A stretch of 64,000 nucleotides of DNA from Acanthochlamys bracteata (Eukaryota; Streptophyta; Magnoliopsida; Pandanales; Velloziaceae): positions 6,674,461 through 6,738,460 of the forward strand of contig CM034139.1 of the NCBI GenBank assembly GCA_019914995.1, written 5' to 3'. The number at the start of each line of letters is the position of its first letter. Positions within the stretch are counted from its first letter, which is position 1. The position numbers and the translations under genes are program-made. Of the stretch, positions 36,580-50,074 are shown one piece after another. Below the pieces are notes generated by a model. That model was given only the letters and a program-made list of their open reading frames with translations, was not told the DNA's origin and searched no databases.

Positions 36580-37890
36580 ACTATGAATTGAAGGTGAAGT
36601 GAGTATGAGAAAAAAATTCATAGAAAATTTTGCAAAAAAAAGATGTAAGAAACTGCATGATAGGTTAATTTCTTGTTCTCAATAAAATAATAAAATATTA
36701 ATTGTAATGCATGTGATTATTCAGTACATAAAAATATAATCTTTATTTCAATATCTATAAAACATTTCATTATATGAATTTAATAGAGTAATATATAGAT
36801 ATATACTCTCTCCTATCTACATGATCATGGAGTAAAATCTAGGATAAAATAGTCTTTTAATGTACTAAATGCATCAGATTGGGATTACATTAGGACACGT
36901 TTAGAGTGAGAAGCAAATTTTTGAAAAATTAATATTTTAAAAGTAGATTCAAAAAATAAGTTAATTTTTTGTGTTTGATTATATTTAAAAATATTTCTTT
37001 ATATTTAATCTGAATTTTATAGTAAATTTTTAGTTAAAAAATGAGTTCGAAAAGAGCCAATATACAATTATTAGCAATATATGATCAGTAGGGAACCACT
37101 CACTGCGAGCTTATTAAAAAATGAATTTTTTATTAATTTTTAAAAAAATGAGTTTATTATTTTTATTTGATAGAATTTATATAATGAATCTATAATATAT
37201 GCATAATTCATATACAATTTTGAAAATTTTTAGAAAAATTCTAAACTATTGCAAAAAAATTTATTAAAAAAATAATATAAGCAATGCCAACCATCCTATT
37301 AATAAACCGTCTATACATGCATCTCTAATTAGCTAGAGAGAAAATGTCAACCGTTCGTCAATGTTCATGAGAAGTTCTACAACCTTCCTAAGCTCCAAAG
37401 TTTGACATTGTCAGGCAACCCGAATATTAGTAAGTATTCTACGTACATATGAATTGACGGAAAATTAAGCTTAATTATGTTTAAACAACACTAGAACTAT
37501 ATATGCATACCAATTAAAAAAAAATATTTCAAGGTTCTATTTGTCAAAGTCAATGGTCTCAATCTAACAACTAATACATCGAGATCGGGTTCTAGGCAGT
37601 CAACTATTATATGTATTTAAACTTTGAGATTTGCTTATAGTTAAATTTCCAACTAGCTAGCTACAAGGTAACTTAAGCTTCTCTATATGTTAGTTGTTAT
37701 AATTAAGTGTTAGTCAACGTGATTCTCTCCACTCAATCTCTTGCATGCACATGCAATCTGTCTCTAAGACCAGCAATGCCCATCGACGTACGTTCAACTT
37801 AAGCAGTTAAGCTACGCGTATAATCCAACTTCAATGATCTTGAATAGCTGTGCAGGTTGAAGCTTATCCATCGATCAAGCAATATTGAAG
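36580..37890. other. Intergenic, no gene seen
   Basis: AT-rich sequence between the TRIM and the promoter of the Ole e 1-like gene. Nothing else recognised. Confidence 0.55.
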
Positions 37891-37897
37891 ATTGCAG

Positions 37898-37906
37898 CTA
37901 TATATA
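37898..37906 (+). promoter_or_regulatory. Putative TATA box of the Ole e 1-like gene
   Basis: CTATATATA motif about 50 bases before the ATG at 37950, which would leave a very short leader. Confidence 0.4.
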
Positions 37907-37949
37907 TGCAACCCATTTCACTTCAAAGGCAACGTAGAAGAGAAACGAA

Positions 37950-38685
37950 ATGAATTTGATCACGAACAACATGGCAGTTTTTCATCTCCTAGTGCTTTTC
38001 TTATGCTTCGTTTCTCATCATCAGACAAGTGCAAGTGTAGGCACTACTCTAACTCCTGCATCGCAGCCGCTACCACCACCACCACCACCTCTTACTCGCA
38101 AATCTCAACCGCCGCCGCCTGTCATCGAGCGACCTCCTCCGAAGTCACTGGCCTTCGTTGAGGGTGTTGTGTACTGCGCGTCTTGCAGACTCCGCGGTTT
38201 CGACAAGCGTCTTGGCGCTGCACCTCTTCCTGGTCAGCTTCATTCCCCAAATCGTTGAATTAATTTCTCTTAATAATAGCGTTCCTCTCAAAATATTTGT
38301 ATATATTGCAATCAATCAACATGTAGTATAGCTAGCTAATTAAACTAACATATCTTCACGTTATCACGTAGGTGCTTTAGCTACGCTTATTTGTCGCCAT
38401 AGCAAGCTGGGTTCAGTGACAATGGGTTCTGCGAAAACTGACCGGCATGGCTACTTCATCATCAAGCCCAAGAAATTGCTTGCATTAACGATCCCCATTT
38501 GCCGTGTGGAGGTGACGTCGACATTGAGGGATTGCAGCAGAGTTGTGTTCCCGACTTCGCCGATGAGGTTGGTTTTCGAGAGAGTAGACAAGGCAGGGGG
38601 TAACGAAGTATCCCTCTTCACTGCTCGTTTCTTCGAGATGGGTCCTGGTAGAGGTCCTCCGATCACTTGCCCTCGTGTTCCATGA
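37950..38685 (+). CDS. Pollen Ole e 1-like / proline-rich secreted protein
   Basis: Two exons, 37950-38232 and 38372-38685 (GT-AG, phase 1), give 198 residues. A signal peptide (core VFHLLVLFLCFVS) is followed by a short Pro-rich segment (PLPPPPPPL, QPPPPVIERPPP) and an Ole e 1-type domain starting FVEGVVYCASC, with further Cys in LICRHS, IPICRVE, RDCSR and ITCPRVP. This domain order, extensin-like then Ole e 1, is found in plant wall proteins of roots and pollen. It is most likely extracellular. The biochemical role of the family is unclear. Confidence 0.87.
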
Positions 38686-39200
38686 CCTACGTGCGGTTCC
38701 CGCTTTACTTTGTCTTAGAAACTTCGATTTAATTTTGAAATTAATAATATATGTAGCTAGTTTGTATGTTGCTGTAATCGTGTACTTGTGCAGACCTAAG
38801 AGCTTGAAAATTGTAATCTGAATTGAATAAAATAAGGAGCCAATAGCTAATGAGCTGGGCTGGAATTTTATATTATTTGTTTAAAAGAAATATTTTTTTA
38901 AAAAATATTTTTACAAATAAATATAAAAAAATTAATATAAAAATTTAAAAATATCAAAAAATCATTTTTGGTTGTAAAAACAAAAAAAAAAAAACCTAAA
39001 GTGATTCTATCTACTGTGTACGTATGTCTATGTCGTCGCCAGGCCTACTTGGCGAACTAGAAAAAAATGAGTTATATAATATATTGATGCGTCTATTTGA
39101 GCAAGTATGACATATGTAGCATGTTGAATTCCATATACATGCATGTATAAATAATCTTGTTTCACTTATTAGTAGTTCACGGACCAAGACGAAACAGTTA

Positions 39201-39663
39201 TGAAGAGAGAGAGGCCTGAAGATCTCTGAAGGCTGGACGGTTGACCGTTCTGAATTGTATGTTGGGCTTAGGTTAGCATCCGGAGCACACAGTAGATTGC
39301 ACCATGGCTTGTATAAAGGAGAGAAGGTTGCAGTGAAGTTTATTTACCAACCAGATGATGATGAGAATCGGTTAATATCGAAACGGTTGGAGAAGCAGTA
39401 TGCTAGAGAAGTCAAGTTTCTATCCTTTCTGAATCATCAGAATGTTATCAAGGTTCGTTATGATCTGATACTTTATTTAGGTTGTTAGCTTTTCTGTAAA
39501 TTTCTCATATGATTTTTCTGATCTATTCCAGTTGGTAGGAGCATATAAGGAATAACGAGCATTCTGTATTCTCACGGAGTATCTTTCTGTGGGTTCTTTA
39601 AGAGCAGTTTTGCACAAGCTCGAACACAAACCCCTTCCCTTGTCAAAATTGATCGGGATTGCA
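39201..39663 (+). pseudogene. Truncated Raf-like MAPKKK pseudogene fragment
   Basis: Two exons are recognisable. The first (from about 39204 to a donor after NHQNVIK, about 39452) encodes WTVDRSELYVGLRL, then ASGAHSRLHHGLYKG with the ATP-binding Lys context (EKVAVKFIY) and EKQYAREVKFLSFLNHQNV. The second starts LVGAYKE and ends LPLSKLIGIA. These match the N-lobe of HT1-like/Raf-like kinases. A TAA stop interrupts the second exon right after LVGAYKE, with homology continuing beyond it (RAFCILTEYLSVGSLRAVLH). The catalytic loop and the rest of the kinase are absent, as is the N-terminus. It is a broken partial copy, possibly from a segmental insertion because it keeps an intron. Confidence 0.82.
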
Positions 39664-40274
39664 AAAAAAAACACCTTTTTTTTTGGCAAACTACTCCCTT
39701 TTTTTTTGTCTACATGTAACGTGCCTCACAAATCATATATGCAAACGTGGTTCACATATACTACACCAATCATAAAATCATATAATATCCGAAGCTGATA
39801 TACGACTACATCAGCTAGCTAGCTGAACAATATTGGACACTTCGCTGTCTTGCCTAATCTGAATCTGATAAAACCAACTTACTAAGCTGAAGACACCCTG
39901 GAAGGATATGAATCATATATGTATGCCTTTTGTTTACAGCTCTACTGCAGCAAAAAAATAGAAACGGATATCAGACAACTAAGTTGGTTTTTGCCAAATC
40001 AACCAAAAAAAAAGAAAATCTTTCCAATTTTCTTCCAAATTAAGTGGGTCTCACCGTGTTGTATTTTCCCCACCATTATAATTTATAAAAAATTCCATGC
40101 CGCCGCATACAATGATTTATCAAAGATGTCGACGACACAAGCTTCATCGTGATCATTCATGGTTTTTATTTTTTTGATTTTTCTTTACATATCAATGATT
40201 AATTCACCATGATCATGATCAGTGACCAAGTAGCAGGCTGGATTTTTTCAAAACAATTCAGACATAAACAAGAT
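39664..40274. other. Intergenic, no gene seen
   Basis: AT-rich spacer between the kinase pseudogene (plus) and the 3' end of the DUF506 gene (minus); nothing recognised. Confidence 0.5.
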
Positions 40275-41505
40275 TCACACTACTTTCACAGCAGTTGGTC
40301 TGTGAAGATCAAATGTAAGCATGGAAGCTCTCATCTTCGACGGTCTATCAGAGTTCATCACTCCTTCCGGCGAAAGAACTAACCCGGTATGCGACTGTAG
40401 CCTCTCGCAAGTGCCAAGCCATTTAGACTCCATGTACTTGTGTTTCCTCCAAGGACCCATATGCATTTTGTTATCCTTCATGCACTGCTTGCCTGCGGCG
40501 CAAGTGATTCTGATCACGCTCCGTAGCTTCTCTGTTTTTCCGACGAACACTTCCGGCAACTTGCTAATAAGGCTATTGTACTCTTCGCTTGCTCTTGCAA
40601 CTTCAAACTCTGCTCTGAAATTGAGTTCAATCACTACTCTAAAATTCTTTCCTTTCTTTGCTTCGACGACAACGTCTATGTATCTATGTTCCCCTGCTCA
40701 AACAAATCAGAAACTTTGATTCAATTACTGGTCAAATAACAGATTAATAGCTGTTCTAATTATAGAAAACAAATTAACAAGCGTTAGGCTTAGGTGTAAT
40801 TAATTGACCTGGTAATTAGAGTAAAGTGCTAGCTAATTGAATTAAAATCGAATCTTTTTTGTTTTCGCCAAACATTTGAGTTAAAGACAAAATTTATTGA
40901 CATTAAAAATTGATTGAAAGTTACCAGAGGGAATATCAGGCGATCTACTCCACGTGCACTTGCAAATAGCGCTGTTATAACCGACGTCTTTCAACCCGAC
41001 GGCGACGTAATTCAACAAACAATTCCGGCAATTCTCGCCATTGTTGTTTGAACAAGTGCACACATTTCCTGAAGATCTCATCTTTCTTAATAAATTCTCC
41101 GTCGCTGCTCTGATTCTCGCTTCCGTCGCGCTGTTCTTCGACATCGCATCCTGTTTCGATTAAAATATTCCATTAATTTGTTTCTCATTCTGCAATACCT
41201 GTTTCCTTAATAATCAAATCTCCATAATAAATCCATTAAATTACAAAAATAAAATAAAATAAAATGGAACATACATGGAGAAGTTGAGGTTGTTCTTGCC
41301 AGAATGAAACACGTTGAGCAAGAGTTGAAGGATCATCGTCACGGCCGCCATCACTATCATACCCTTCATTATTGCCGGCGGTATCATCAAATCTCCGTTC
41401 ACCTCCTCCGGAAAGGTAATCTTCTTCTAAGAATTGTAATACCATTTCAGATAAACTAGATACTCTCTTCATCGGCTCTTCAACAACAAATTCCTCCGCT
41501 CCCAT
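40275..41505 (-). CDS. DUF506 family protein (PD-(D/E)XK-like)
   Basis: Three exons on the minus strand (41505-41275, 41150-40925, 40693-40275) with GT-AG introns encode 291 residues, a normal length for plant DUF506 proteins. An acidic N-terminus (FLEEDYLSG..., YDSDGGRDDDPSTLAQ) leads to the Cys-rich LLNYVAVGLKDVGYNSAICKCTW block and then the conserved core RYIDVVVEAKK...RVVIELNFRAEFEVAR, LPEVFVG and WRKHKYMESKWLG. The core is related to PD-(D/E)XK nuclease folds, but activity is not established. Some family members repress root-hair growth under phosphate shortage. Function here is unassigned. Confidence 0.9.
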
Positions 41506-41584
41506 TTTTTCTCTGTTCTTCTTCTGCTTTTCGTTCTCTTTTTTGTTTATGTTGGAGACGAAATTAACTCGAAAGTTTGGAGGA

Positions 41585-41597
41585 CTTTATATATAAG
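41585..41597 (-). promoter_or_regulatory. Putative TATA box of the DUF506 gene
   Basis: Minus-strand CTTATATATAAAG about 80 bases upstream of the ATG. Confidence 0.55.
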
Positions 41598-41699
41598 AAA
41601 AGTAGGGCCCAGACATGAGACGTCGAAACGGGTTGTGACGCGGCGGGTAAAGGAATTAGAAGGAGATTAGAACCCGAGTCCGAAATTTGTTCTGGATCA

Positions 41700-44600
41700 G
41701 GACAGCAGCTTCTTCACAGCAGCACAAACAGCGAGGATCCACGTCAGTGAAGCGGCAGGTTTCACACAATAAGTTTGGGGTGGGCCCCAAAACTTGTTCC
41801 AGCTCATAAATTAGAGATTAGGATTAGATACAGATTATTATCTTAGCTAATTAGTAATTACTCACCAGTAATAGCTCTGATCTGCAATAAATAAATATTC
41901 CAATTTAGGAATTTGAAAGAACAGTCCTTTAAGTCACAAAATAGTTTTCTTTGATTGTGAAAACTCAACTCTGTGGTTCTTGTTTGTGAAAACTGTGTAG
42001 ACAAGAGTTTGGGTAGTTGTTTCTGGGGAAGGCTGGTTGAAACTAAACCAAATAACTGGGGCCCATTTACTTGGGCCCACATCCAGCTTTGCGTTGTGGG
42101 CATGCACATAAAATTTCTTTTCTTTAATATGTCCACCAAATCACAAAATATTATTATCGTTATTTTAATTGATTAAAAGAAGTATGTAATTTTGTTCAAG
42201 AAATTTTGTTTCCGTGAACAAATACATGTAGTTAATCGAGCTTAAATCAGCTTTAATGTATTACTAACAAAATAAATTGACATATAAACTAAAGATTTTT
42301 TATATTTAGGGTGTATTCTTCATTTTCAACAGGTATTTTAGTTTGCCTAGATTAACAAATTAAAATATCAGCAACGTTTATCGTACGTAAATCGTGCAAT
42401 TCATATAAGCAAAGCGTGTTTAGGAAGTACCAACTAGTTTTTGACATTTTTCTATAACTTGTCTTACACGTGATATTCATGTAACGGCCCGAAGACTCGA
42501 AAGAAAACTCGAGATCATCTTCTTTCTTTATGTTTGTTTTTTTTTTCAGTCGTAGGCAATTGTATTCGTTTACGAGAACGAGAGATGTATTTATCCCGAG
42601 GCATCAAATTAAAATTCGTCTCTACTTGTTGTGATTATCGATAGTTGTTTGATTAGTACTCTGGTTTTTCTGTACTTGTTATTTGATTAGTTGAAACTAA
42701 AGTTATTAAATTCCTCCGAAAATTTTTTGGAAAACCAGATTAATTTCGGATTATTTAATCTTATCTCTAACATTTAAATTAAAATAATTATCTTATTTGA
42801 TCAGCAGCAATAAACAAAATGGGCCATTCAAAGTTTTTCTCCGGTAATCTCTTTCCAGGTTAGCCGTAATCTACGTGGCACGTTATCTCTCCTATATACC
42901 AATTAAATATTTCTCTAGAAAACATCGTGGAATTTATTTTTACTTTTCGTTTTGAGTTTGTTGTTTGTGTTGGATTGGAACGGATGAACTTCCTAATGTC
43001 TTCATTTCTGATTAGGGGTGATAATTTGGATTCCTAAATCGATTTCGGATCGATTCATATAATAATCAGATCAAAATTATTTAATTCTAATTTTATTTAT
43101 TTATTTATATGGATCAAAATTATTAACTCTAATTCAACTTATTTATAATCGGATCAAATTCGGATCAACCCATTTAATAATTAAAATTATTAAAATAAAA
43201 ATAATAAATATTAATTTTTAATAATCTATATATATATATATTATTAATTATGATATATTTAAAAAGAAAAATATTAATTTTGATAATTTTTATAAATTAA
43301 ATAAAAATTAGTTAAATTAAGATAAATTAAAATATATATATATATACAAATCAAATTCAAATTTTTTACTATTATTTTCTACTTATTAAGTAATATATAT
43401 TATATAAATAGTTAAACGGGTCAATTTCGGATCAATCCGAATCCGATCCGAACCCGTTTAAAAATTTGTGTCATTTTCGGATCAATCCAAAATAGATCCG
43501 AACTTGACTATTTTGGATTGGTTTTTCGGATCAGATCGAAATTTGCCGCTCCTGACCAAGGAAATTATTGAATGACAACATTTCAGTTTTGGATAAGGCT
43601 TAGGATTTTATGATCATTTCGTTTCAACAAGGTGGCAATCTGTGGGCTTGTTTTGGCCCACAATAGCCCACTATTCAAGCTGCTGATTGGTTTGTTGCAC
43701 GGCACTCTTAGGACTTATCAGAAAATAATTTCAGAAATAATTTTTTCACTAAAATAATTAATTTTCTTTAACTGTTCTCACAAATGTACTCAGATAATTA
43801 ATTTCAAATAATTTGTAAAACTCATTTCTTAAATTTATCTTTGAATTAATATCTGACAAGTAATTTGCTTGCTATTGTTCACATAGAATAGAAAAGATTT
43901 GTTTCTTAAGCTCAATAATTGAGAGGCTGTATTTGCTGTTGTTTGTATTATGTTTTTGGGATTAAGATGTGGTATGCAAATTGATCAAAGCTGAGCTGGC
44001 TTTGGTCAATATCAAAATCAAGTTCTCTGATTGCAAATAAATAAATAAATATAACCATCTTTCTTTGTAATAGTTACGCTTGTAATTTAATCATGATAGA
44101 AGATTTTTAATTAACAGCAAGCGATCAATTTTAAAGATAAGTCATTCTTTAACTATTCTCTCAATTATTAACAAGTTGTGCAATAAAAATTACAAGAGAA
44201 GGAAAAAGATAACTAATTTTTTTTTTCTTGAGGTTATTTTAATTGAAATAATGATCATTATCTAGAGAATAAACCAAATTGATCAACCATTAGCAGGTTT
44301 AATTAAAGTTTATCTTTTAATTAAAATAACTTTGAGTTAACTCCATTAAACTCAGACAACTTGTGCAATGAGATAAGATGCAAGATTTTTCATGATAATA
44401 ACTTACGTTATCATCCTTTCCAGAGCCATAGACAAACAAAAAATTTCACTGCCAACAGAAATTTGCATCAACTTTTGATTAAATCCAGACCTATGGAACA
44501 TGAAACGAAATCGGAAGAGACTTGAACGAAGAAATCAGATGAAAGGCATCATTGAAACGAGTATATACACAACCAACGATGTACAAGAATTTCTTTTCTT

Positions 44601-44800
44601 TTTCTTTCTCTTTTTGCTATGATACATTTCCTATTGATTCCTACGCTATGTTCAAAACTACAGGATTCAGGAAGCCTCAAACTTGCTGCATCTACATTTC
44701 GAACTCTAACGTACCTCTTTGTTGGTCAATGAGTTCAATTAAGATGTTTTCCTTCTCCTCTGTGCTCCAGTTTTATTTTACTCCAGCTGCAGAAAAATTG
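41700..44800. other. Intergenic, no gene seen
   Basis: DNA between the divergent DUF506 promoter and the 3' end of the SPA gene. The only structured item is the hAT-like element at 43013-43554. No coding exon recognised. Confidence 0.55.
43013..43554. mobile_element. Probable hAT-type non-autonomous element
   Basis: The left end is TAGGGGTGATAATTTGGAT and the right end in reverse is CAGGAGCGGCAAATTTCGAT. These are imperfect inverted termini of the TAGGGGTGGCAAATT type known from plant hAT elements. The 542-bp body has many subterminal copies of a GGATCAAT/CGGATC motif near both ends and an AT-rich centre with (TA)n runs (about 43226-43241 and 43332-43345). No 8-bp target duplication survives. 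Confidence 0.55.
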
Positions 44801-44807
44801 TATTGCT

Positions 44808-47800
44808 TTACGGTATCATCTCAAGAAGTTTAATGTTTCCGGTGGAATTTGACGCAAGCAAGGCAGGTGATTGCCCACGCCAACACACACACGAAATAAA
44901 TTCCGTTGGATCATCAGCTTCACGACCACTCCCAGGCTCCTTTGCGTTGAACTTGTAAGTGAGAACTGGCATCGGAAAAGCTTTATGGTACACAAGAACC
45001 TGTAAAGATAGGTATGGTGATACCAGTAAGTTCTCTTGTCGTAAGATAATGAGTAGTTGCAAATAAGACTAAAGCTAGGTGTCATCTTAGAAACTTCAAC
45101 TGACACCAACAGACCCTAATTGCAATAACCATCACTCAGTTTTGTTGAAAATTTAAGAAACTTCACATAGAGCTCATTCATACAGGTTGGAGACTTGAAC
45201 TGACCATGCTTACACAACTCGGTGATGCTAATATGAGATGCTTGTAAATATGATTCGCCTGTTCATGTCTAAACCTTTCAATTCCTTAAAAGAGGCTAGT
45301 TTGATACTTGTACTGATTAATAAAGTAGTAAGTCAAAAGCAGATTTAGGCGTACAACACTCTTCGTGATAGTTTCAATTTGCTTTGTTCAAGTAACTACT
45401 TTTGCAAAGGTTTATGTTCTTAAATCTATCTTACGAAAAGAACACGCCTCATCTTCGTAAATTACAGCAGCAGCGTGTGACAATAGATTATAATGCATAC
45501 CTCATTAGTTTCAGAGCCTGTAGCAATGTATCCATCAGATATTGAAAGACCAACAAAGTTCTGCAGATAAATATAGAAAAGGAATGAGTACAAATTTACG
45601 GAGGGGCTGTGCCTCAAATACATTTCAGGCAAAAGTAAGTTGCAGCAGGAAATAAACCTTCACATTCGTGTGCCCGGTAAAAGTCTGAACAGGGATGTCA
45701 AGTGCCCCAGATGAGCTCATTGACAGGTCCCATAGCTTCAATGAGTTGTCAGTGGATGCTGATACTAGAGTTGTTGAATCAATGAACTTCACGTAACTCA
45801 CAGTCTTCGAGTGTCCTGTTACTGTACATAGAGGAGCCCTCGTGTTACGGAGATCATAAAAATAGACATTATGATCTGCTGAACCAATAGCAAGAGAACG
45901 AGCAGAATCAGGGGGAAACTGGACTGAGCACACATTTGCCTTAGTTTTGATGGTGCATATACTCGCTGCCTGCAATAACCATTCAAGAAATAGAAAGACT
46001 TACTCTATTTGAAATTTGAGCAGTACAGAACAATGCCTAGTGCAGACATGTAATTAGTTCAATGTTTGACATACACCAAATGCAAGAGTAGAATTGCCTG
46101 ATTGATATTCCACAGCTTCACTGCACCGTCATCGCTTCCACTAGCCAATTTTGTCGGATCTGTTAGTGAAAAGTCCACAGACCACACGCGCCTTTCATGC
46201 TCCCTCATAATCATCAGGACTTGGCTCCGCATGACATCCCATATCTAAGAGAACCAGAACAAATATTTCAACTTGAGATAGCATAAGTAAAATAGACAGC
46301 ATAGAAACAAGTCAACTGCATACCTGTACCACACCTTCAAAGTCGCTTGATGCAATTTGATTCTTGATATAACCATTCCAGCATATACTGCTGAGTTTAG
46401 ATCTACTTGCCATTTCAACAACCGGGTAATGGATATCCTTTTCTTCTTTTAGAAGCATATCACATTCAAAAACTTTAATTTTTTTATTTACACCAGCAGT
46501 AGCGAAAAATTCTCTGTCACGATCAAAACCTAGTGAGCAGACTAAACTGGATGAATTCAAAAGATCCCGTTGCTTCATATCTGCTCGAACAGTTAACTTG
46601 CTGTAAGACAAATATTTATAAAGGCCTTCTAAGAATGTGTTAATCCAATCACTTTTAGATCCAGCACTTCCGCCGTCCTTAGTCGCCAGATCATCCACAG
46701 AGCTGGCCTCAGTCCTCACAATTGACCCTCTGCCCGAGCTGGAAATTGACAACTTTTTGGTTGTGAGTCTGCTAGATGGCTTCATCAATCTACATCTTGA
46801 GGAAAAATAAGCTGCCTCAAGCTTGTCGAGGTCCTTCACCAACCGGGAACTTTTCAACACAACATTTTCCTTTATATCTGGATCCAACTCTGAATTTGGG
46901 CCTTGTTTGAGATTATTGTTGTGTTCCTCATCATTTTGAATTCTAAATCCTTGTCTGAAGCGTTTTCTTGAAACTGAGGATGCTGATTCGTCGTGCACAA
47001 TTGATGGATGTAGTAATAATGGATCAAGTTTTTCTGCATCTGCATCTTCCTCTTTTCCAAGTTTAAAATATGGCTCTCTCTTTATATGAAAGATAGATTG
47101 CTTCCGGAGAACATCCTCTTTGTCAGAAGATAACAAATGGATGGTGGCTTGCAAATGATCAGCAGTTTCTTGTTTTCTTTGCTGTAGTTGTACCAGAAAG
47201 TCCAGTAGGAGTTCATGATCTTCTATCTCTTCTTTCAAATTTAACGCTGCTTCACGTTCTTCCAAACTATCACGAGGCTCATTCAGAAACTCACTTTGCA
47301 TCACGTCACTGACATAGAAGGAAGAAACAAACAGTTTCAGTTCATAACAGCTCAGAACATTCCAATTTAAGATTGTAGAAAGGTCAAGCATATACATTGA
47401 TCATCACATACAGGATCGAATTATAGGCCATAGTTCAACAGAGTAAAATGGACAAAGAAAAGATTGATTTTGAAAATAACATTCATATCCAAATTGCTTA
47501 CAAGATATTATAATAACTGAGGTAAAACAATGAGTCACAAACTAATGATTGATTTTGATCAAAATTCTCTTAAAATATTTTGAAGCGCCTCAACTAACAG
47601 CAGAAACCCGTATGAGGTTTCAGGGAACATAAAAATGACCTCTGATCTATTATCTATCAACATCTGTCGAACCTTTCTAAGAGAACAGGGAAAAAATAAC
47701 TTCCTTTTTAGTAGAGAGCCCAGAAGGCTGCAGCACAGATAAAAAATATTTGCTGTACGCGTAGCAGATTATTTAATGAAATTAGTATTACCCCTCTAGA

Positions 47801-50074
47801 TTGCCAAAAAAATAAAACAATTGGAATCATTATATACCTTAAGTACATCCATAAAAAATTTGACACTAGAAGAAGTCTTCAGAATTTCACAAGTTTCCTT
47901 ATTGAAATCTAATGTCTGATCATACAGTCAACTGAACCATGATTTGAGAAAATCTAGCATGACGAGCTACAAAATACACAGAGAACTAGCAACAGAAATG
48001 GAGCATTTGGAAGTATTACAAAACCTAGAGAACTAGCAAGTTCTAAGATAAAGTAAAGAATTAGAGTACAATGTCCTATTGCTACAAATGCAAATTCTCA
48101 GAATAGAGATACACTTGATACCTAACCAAAAAAGGGCAAGGAGAGGAGATTCCTTTAGGGTCGCGAGTATAGAAAACATCGGCCTCACATGAGATCACTG
48201 GATCCAAGTGTCCCATGAGTTCTCTGAATAACGTATATGAACATGATCTGATACTGTCTTTTGGAACACCCAGAAATCTTTAAAATTTATTGCACGATGG
48301 TGCAGTTTGGACAAAAGAATTCGAGGATAGCTAAAAGTTTCCGTTCGGGTAGCTATCTTTAGTCCGTTCATATGCTTTATGCCATATTATTTTAAACTTT
48401 TTCCTATCTAAACGAATACAACATTATTGGGATTAAAATTTTATTCAATATAAGATCGACAAGGCTATAGAACTCAAAGTAATATACAATACATGCACTA
48501 AGTAGATACAAGGCTATGAAATGCAAAAGATAAAAACCCTTGAGCATAAAGGTAAACAATTATTGCAGCAAAAGTAGTATACTAATGAAAGGCCTACTAC
48601 CTAAACTTATAAAGTTGAACTTGATAATTTTTCATCAAACAACCTTTCATTTAAAAGAGGACGCTAGTCAAAAGAAAGGAGACAAAATCTGTTCTTTCGC
48701 ATCAATCTCTTAGAAGGCATATATTTTATAGAGCACTCATTAGTTGAATAAGCGAAATGCTTATAACATGTCTATCTTGATGAAACTATAACGGAATTAA
48801 CTTTCATGTCGCATCATTTTTCAATAATTTCCTCAACAATAAGTTTGGTGGCAATAAACATCAATACTACTGGTAAACCAATTAGTCAAATTTGAGGCAA
48901 CAGATCATTCAATCAGTGTCATGCAAACTCTCCATAATATCTCTTCCATTATAGGAAAACACAATGTAGACATTTGTGTGGAAAATTTTACACTAGCACA
49001 TAATTTATAGCTTGACCAAATAAATGCACTTGCAATATGCAAATTTCTCAATCGAAATTCATATGCAGCTTACAAGAGTTGCACACATTATCTACTCCAC
49101 CAAACTGACCTCATTTTAGGTCGAGTGTTTGGCTGAGGGTGCAACAGCCATAGACAGAATGAAGCTTGCTTTGGCCACTTCAGCAGCAACTCTGGAGGGA
49201 GCACACGGTGCCTCAAGTTGGACATGGTCCTCAGCTTCTCCTCTAGCGAATCGAATGTGCAGAACAACTGCCGGCCATAAGAGAAATCCATTTGCAATAC
49301 ATTCAAGAGATTAACTATATATTAAACCAGCAGTACTAGCCACAGTACTAACAACAGTATGAACTAATATGTCAAAATGTCCAATGCCATTGATGCACTG
49401 ACCTCAAACAGAAGAACACCTAGTCGGAAAATGTCGGACTCGAATGTGCTAGGACTCCCAGCAGCTTCTTCGGGGCTCGTATACCAATTGAACTCCATCA
49501 ACAGAATCTTCTTCAACGGGAATGCTTTCTTCTCATTCTCCTTGCTACCAATCTCATCTCTCTTTTCCTCAGCCTCCTCAACCGATGACCGGCGCGGGCA
49601 GCTGGCGTCAGAATAAGTCCTACTGCCGCCTGCTTGGTTCTTGACTACATCTTCTTCAAAGGAGTCGGAGCCAGAGGTAGAACAAGAAGCTGACTCAATG
49701 AAAGCAACCCGATTGAACGATGAAAGAATAAAACAAGAAGGCCGGATGTTGGTGACAACAACGCCTTGCGCGTGTGCGAAGCTCACTGCTTCAACAACTT
49801 GCCTGAATATATGAAGGCACTCGAGCAACTCAACTGGTCGGTCAGGGCGGTCGAGCCACTCCCTAAGGCTCACCTCAGGACATACCGCGGCGCACACGTT
49901 ATGAGTAACGCTTGTTCTTCTTCTCGTCAACGCTGCCTTGTTTAGATCTTCTTCGTCTTTCTCGGCTTCAACTCCGCCGTCGCGGCGAGGACCCAAGCTT
50001 GTGCTTGAGACAACGCAAGCAGTGTTGAAGCCGCGTGACGTGGAGGATCTCGCGCACTCCTCCGACTCTTCCAT
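44808..50074 (-). CDS. SPA-family protein (SPA3/SPA4-like), COP1 partner
   Basis: Seven exons on the minus strand (50074-49403, 49267-49110, 47308-46324, 46244-46098, 45969-45658, 45560-45501, 44999-44808) encode 841 residues, close to SPA3. SPA proteins work with COP1 in a nuclear E3 ligase complex that destroys light-signalling factors in darkness. Residues about 50-275 are the kinase-like region with degenerate catalytic motifs (TNIRPS in place of the HRD loop). A coiled coil follows near 285-335 ([20 protein letters not shown]). The C-terminal WD40 repeats include KLWNINQ, YFYDLRN and KLWDLSMS. The intron between exons 4 and 5 starts with GC (CAG|GCAATT); this choice keeps the conserved join [17 protein letters not shown]. 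The 1.8-kb second intron holds nothing recognisable. The short N-terminus favours the SPA3/4 class over SPA1/2. Confidence 0.93.

Noticed and set aside
41858..42139. Minus-strand open frame of 93 codons upstream of the DUF506 gene
   Set aside because: No conserved motif, composition like the surrounding non-coding DNA, and it overlaps an equally meaningless plus-strand frame.
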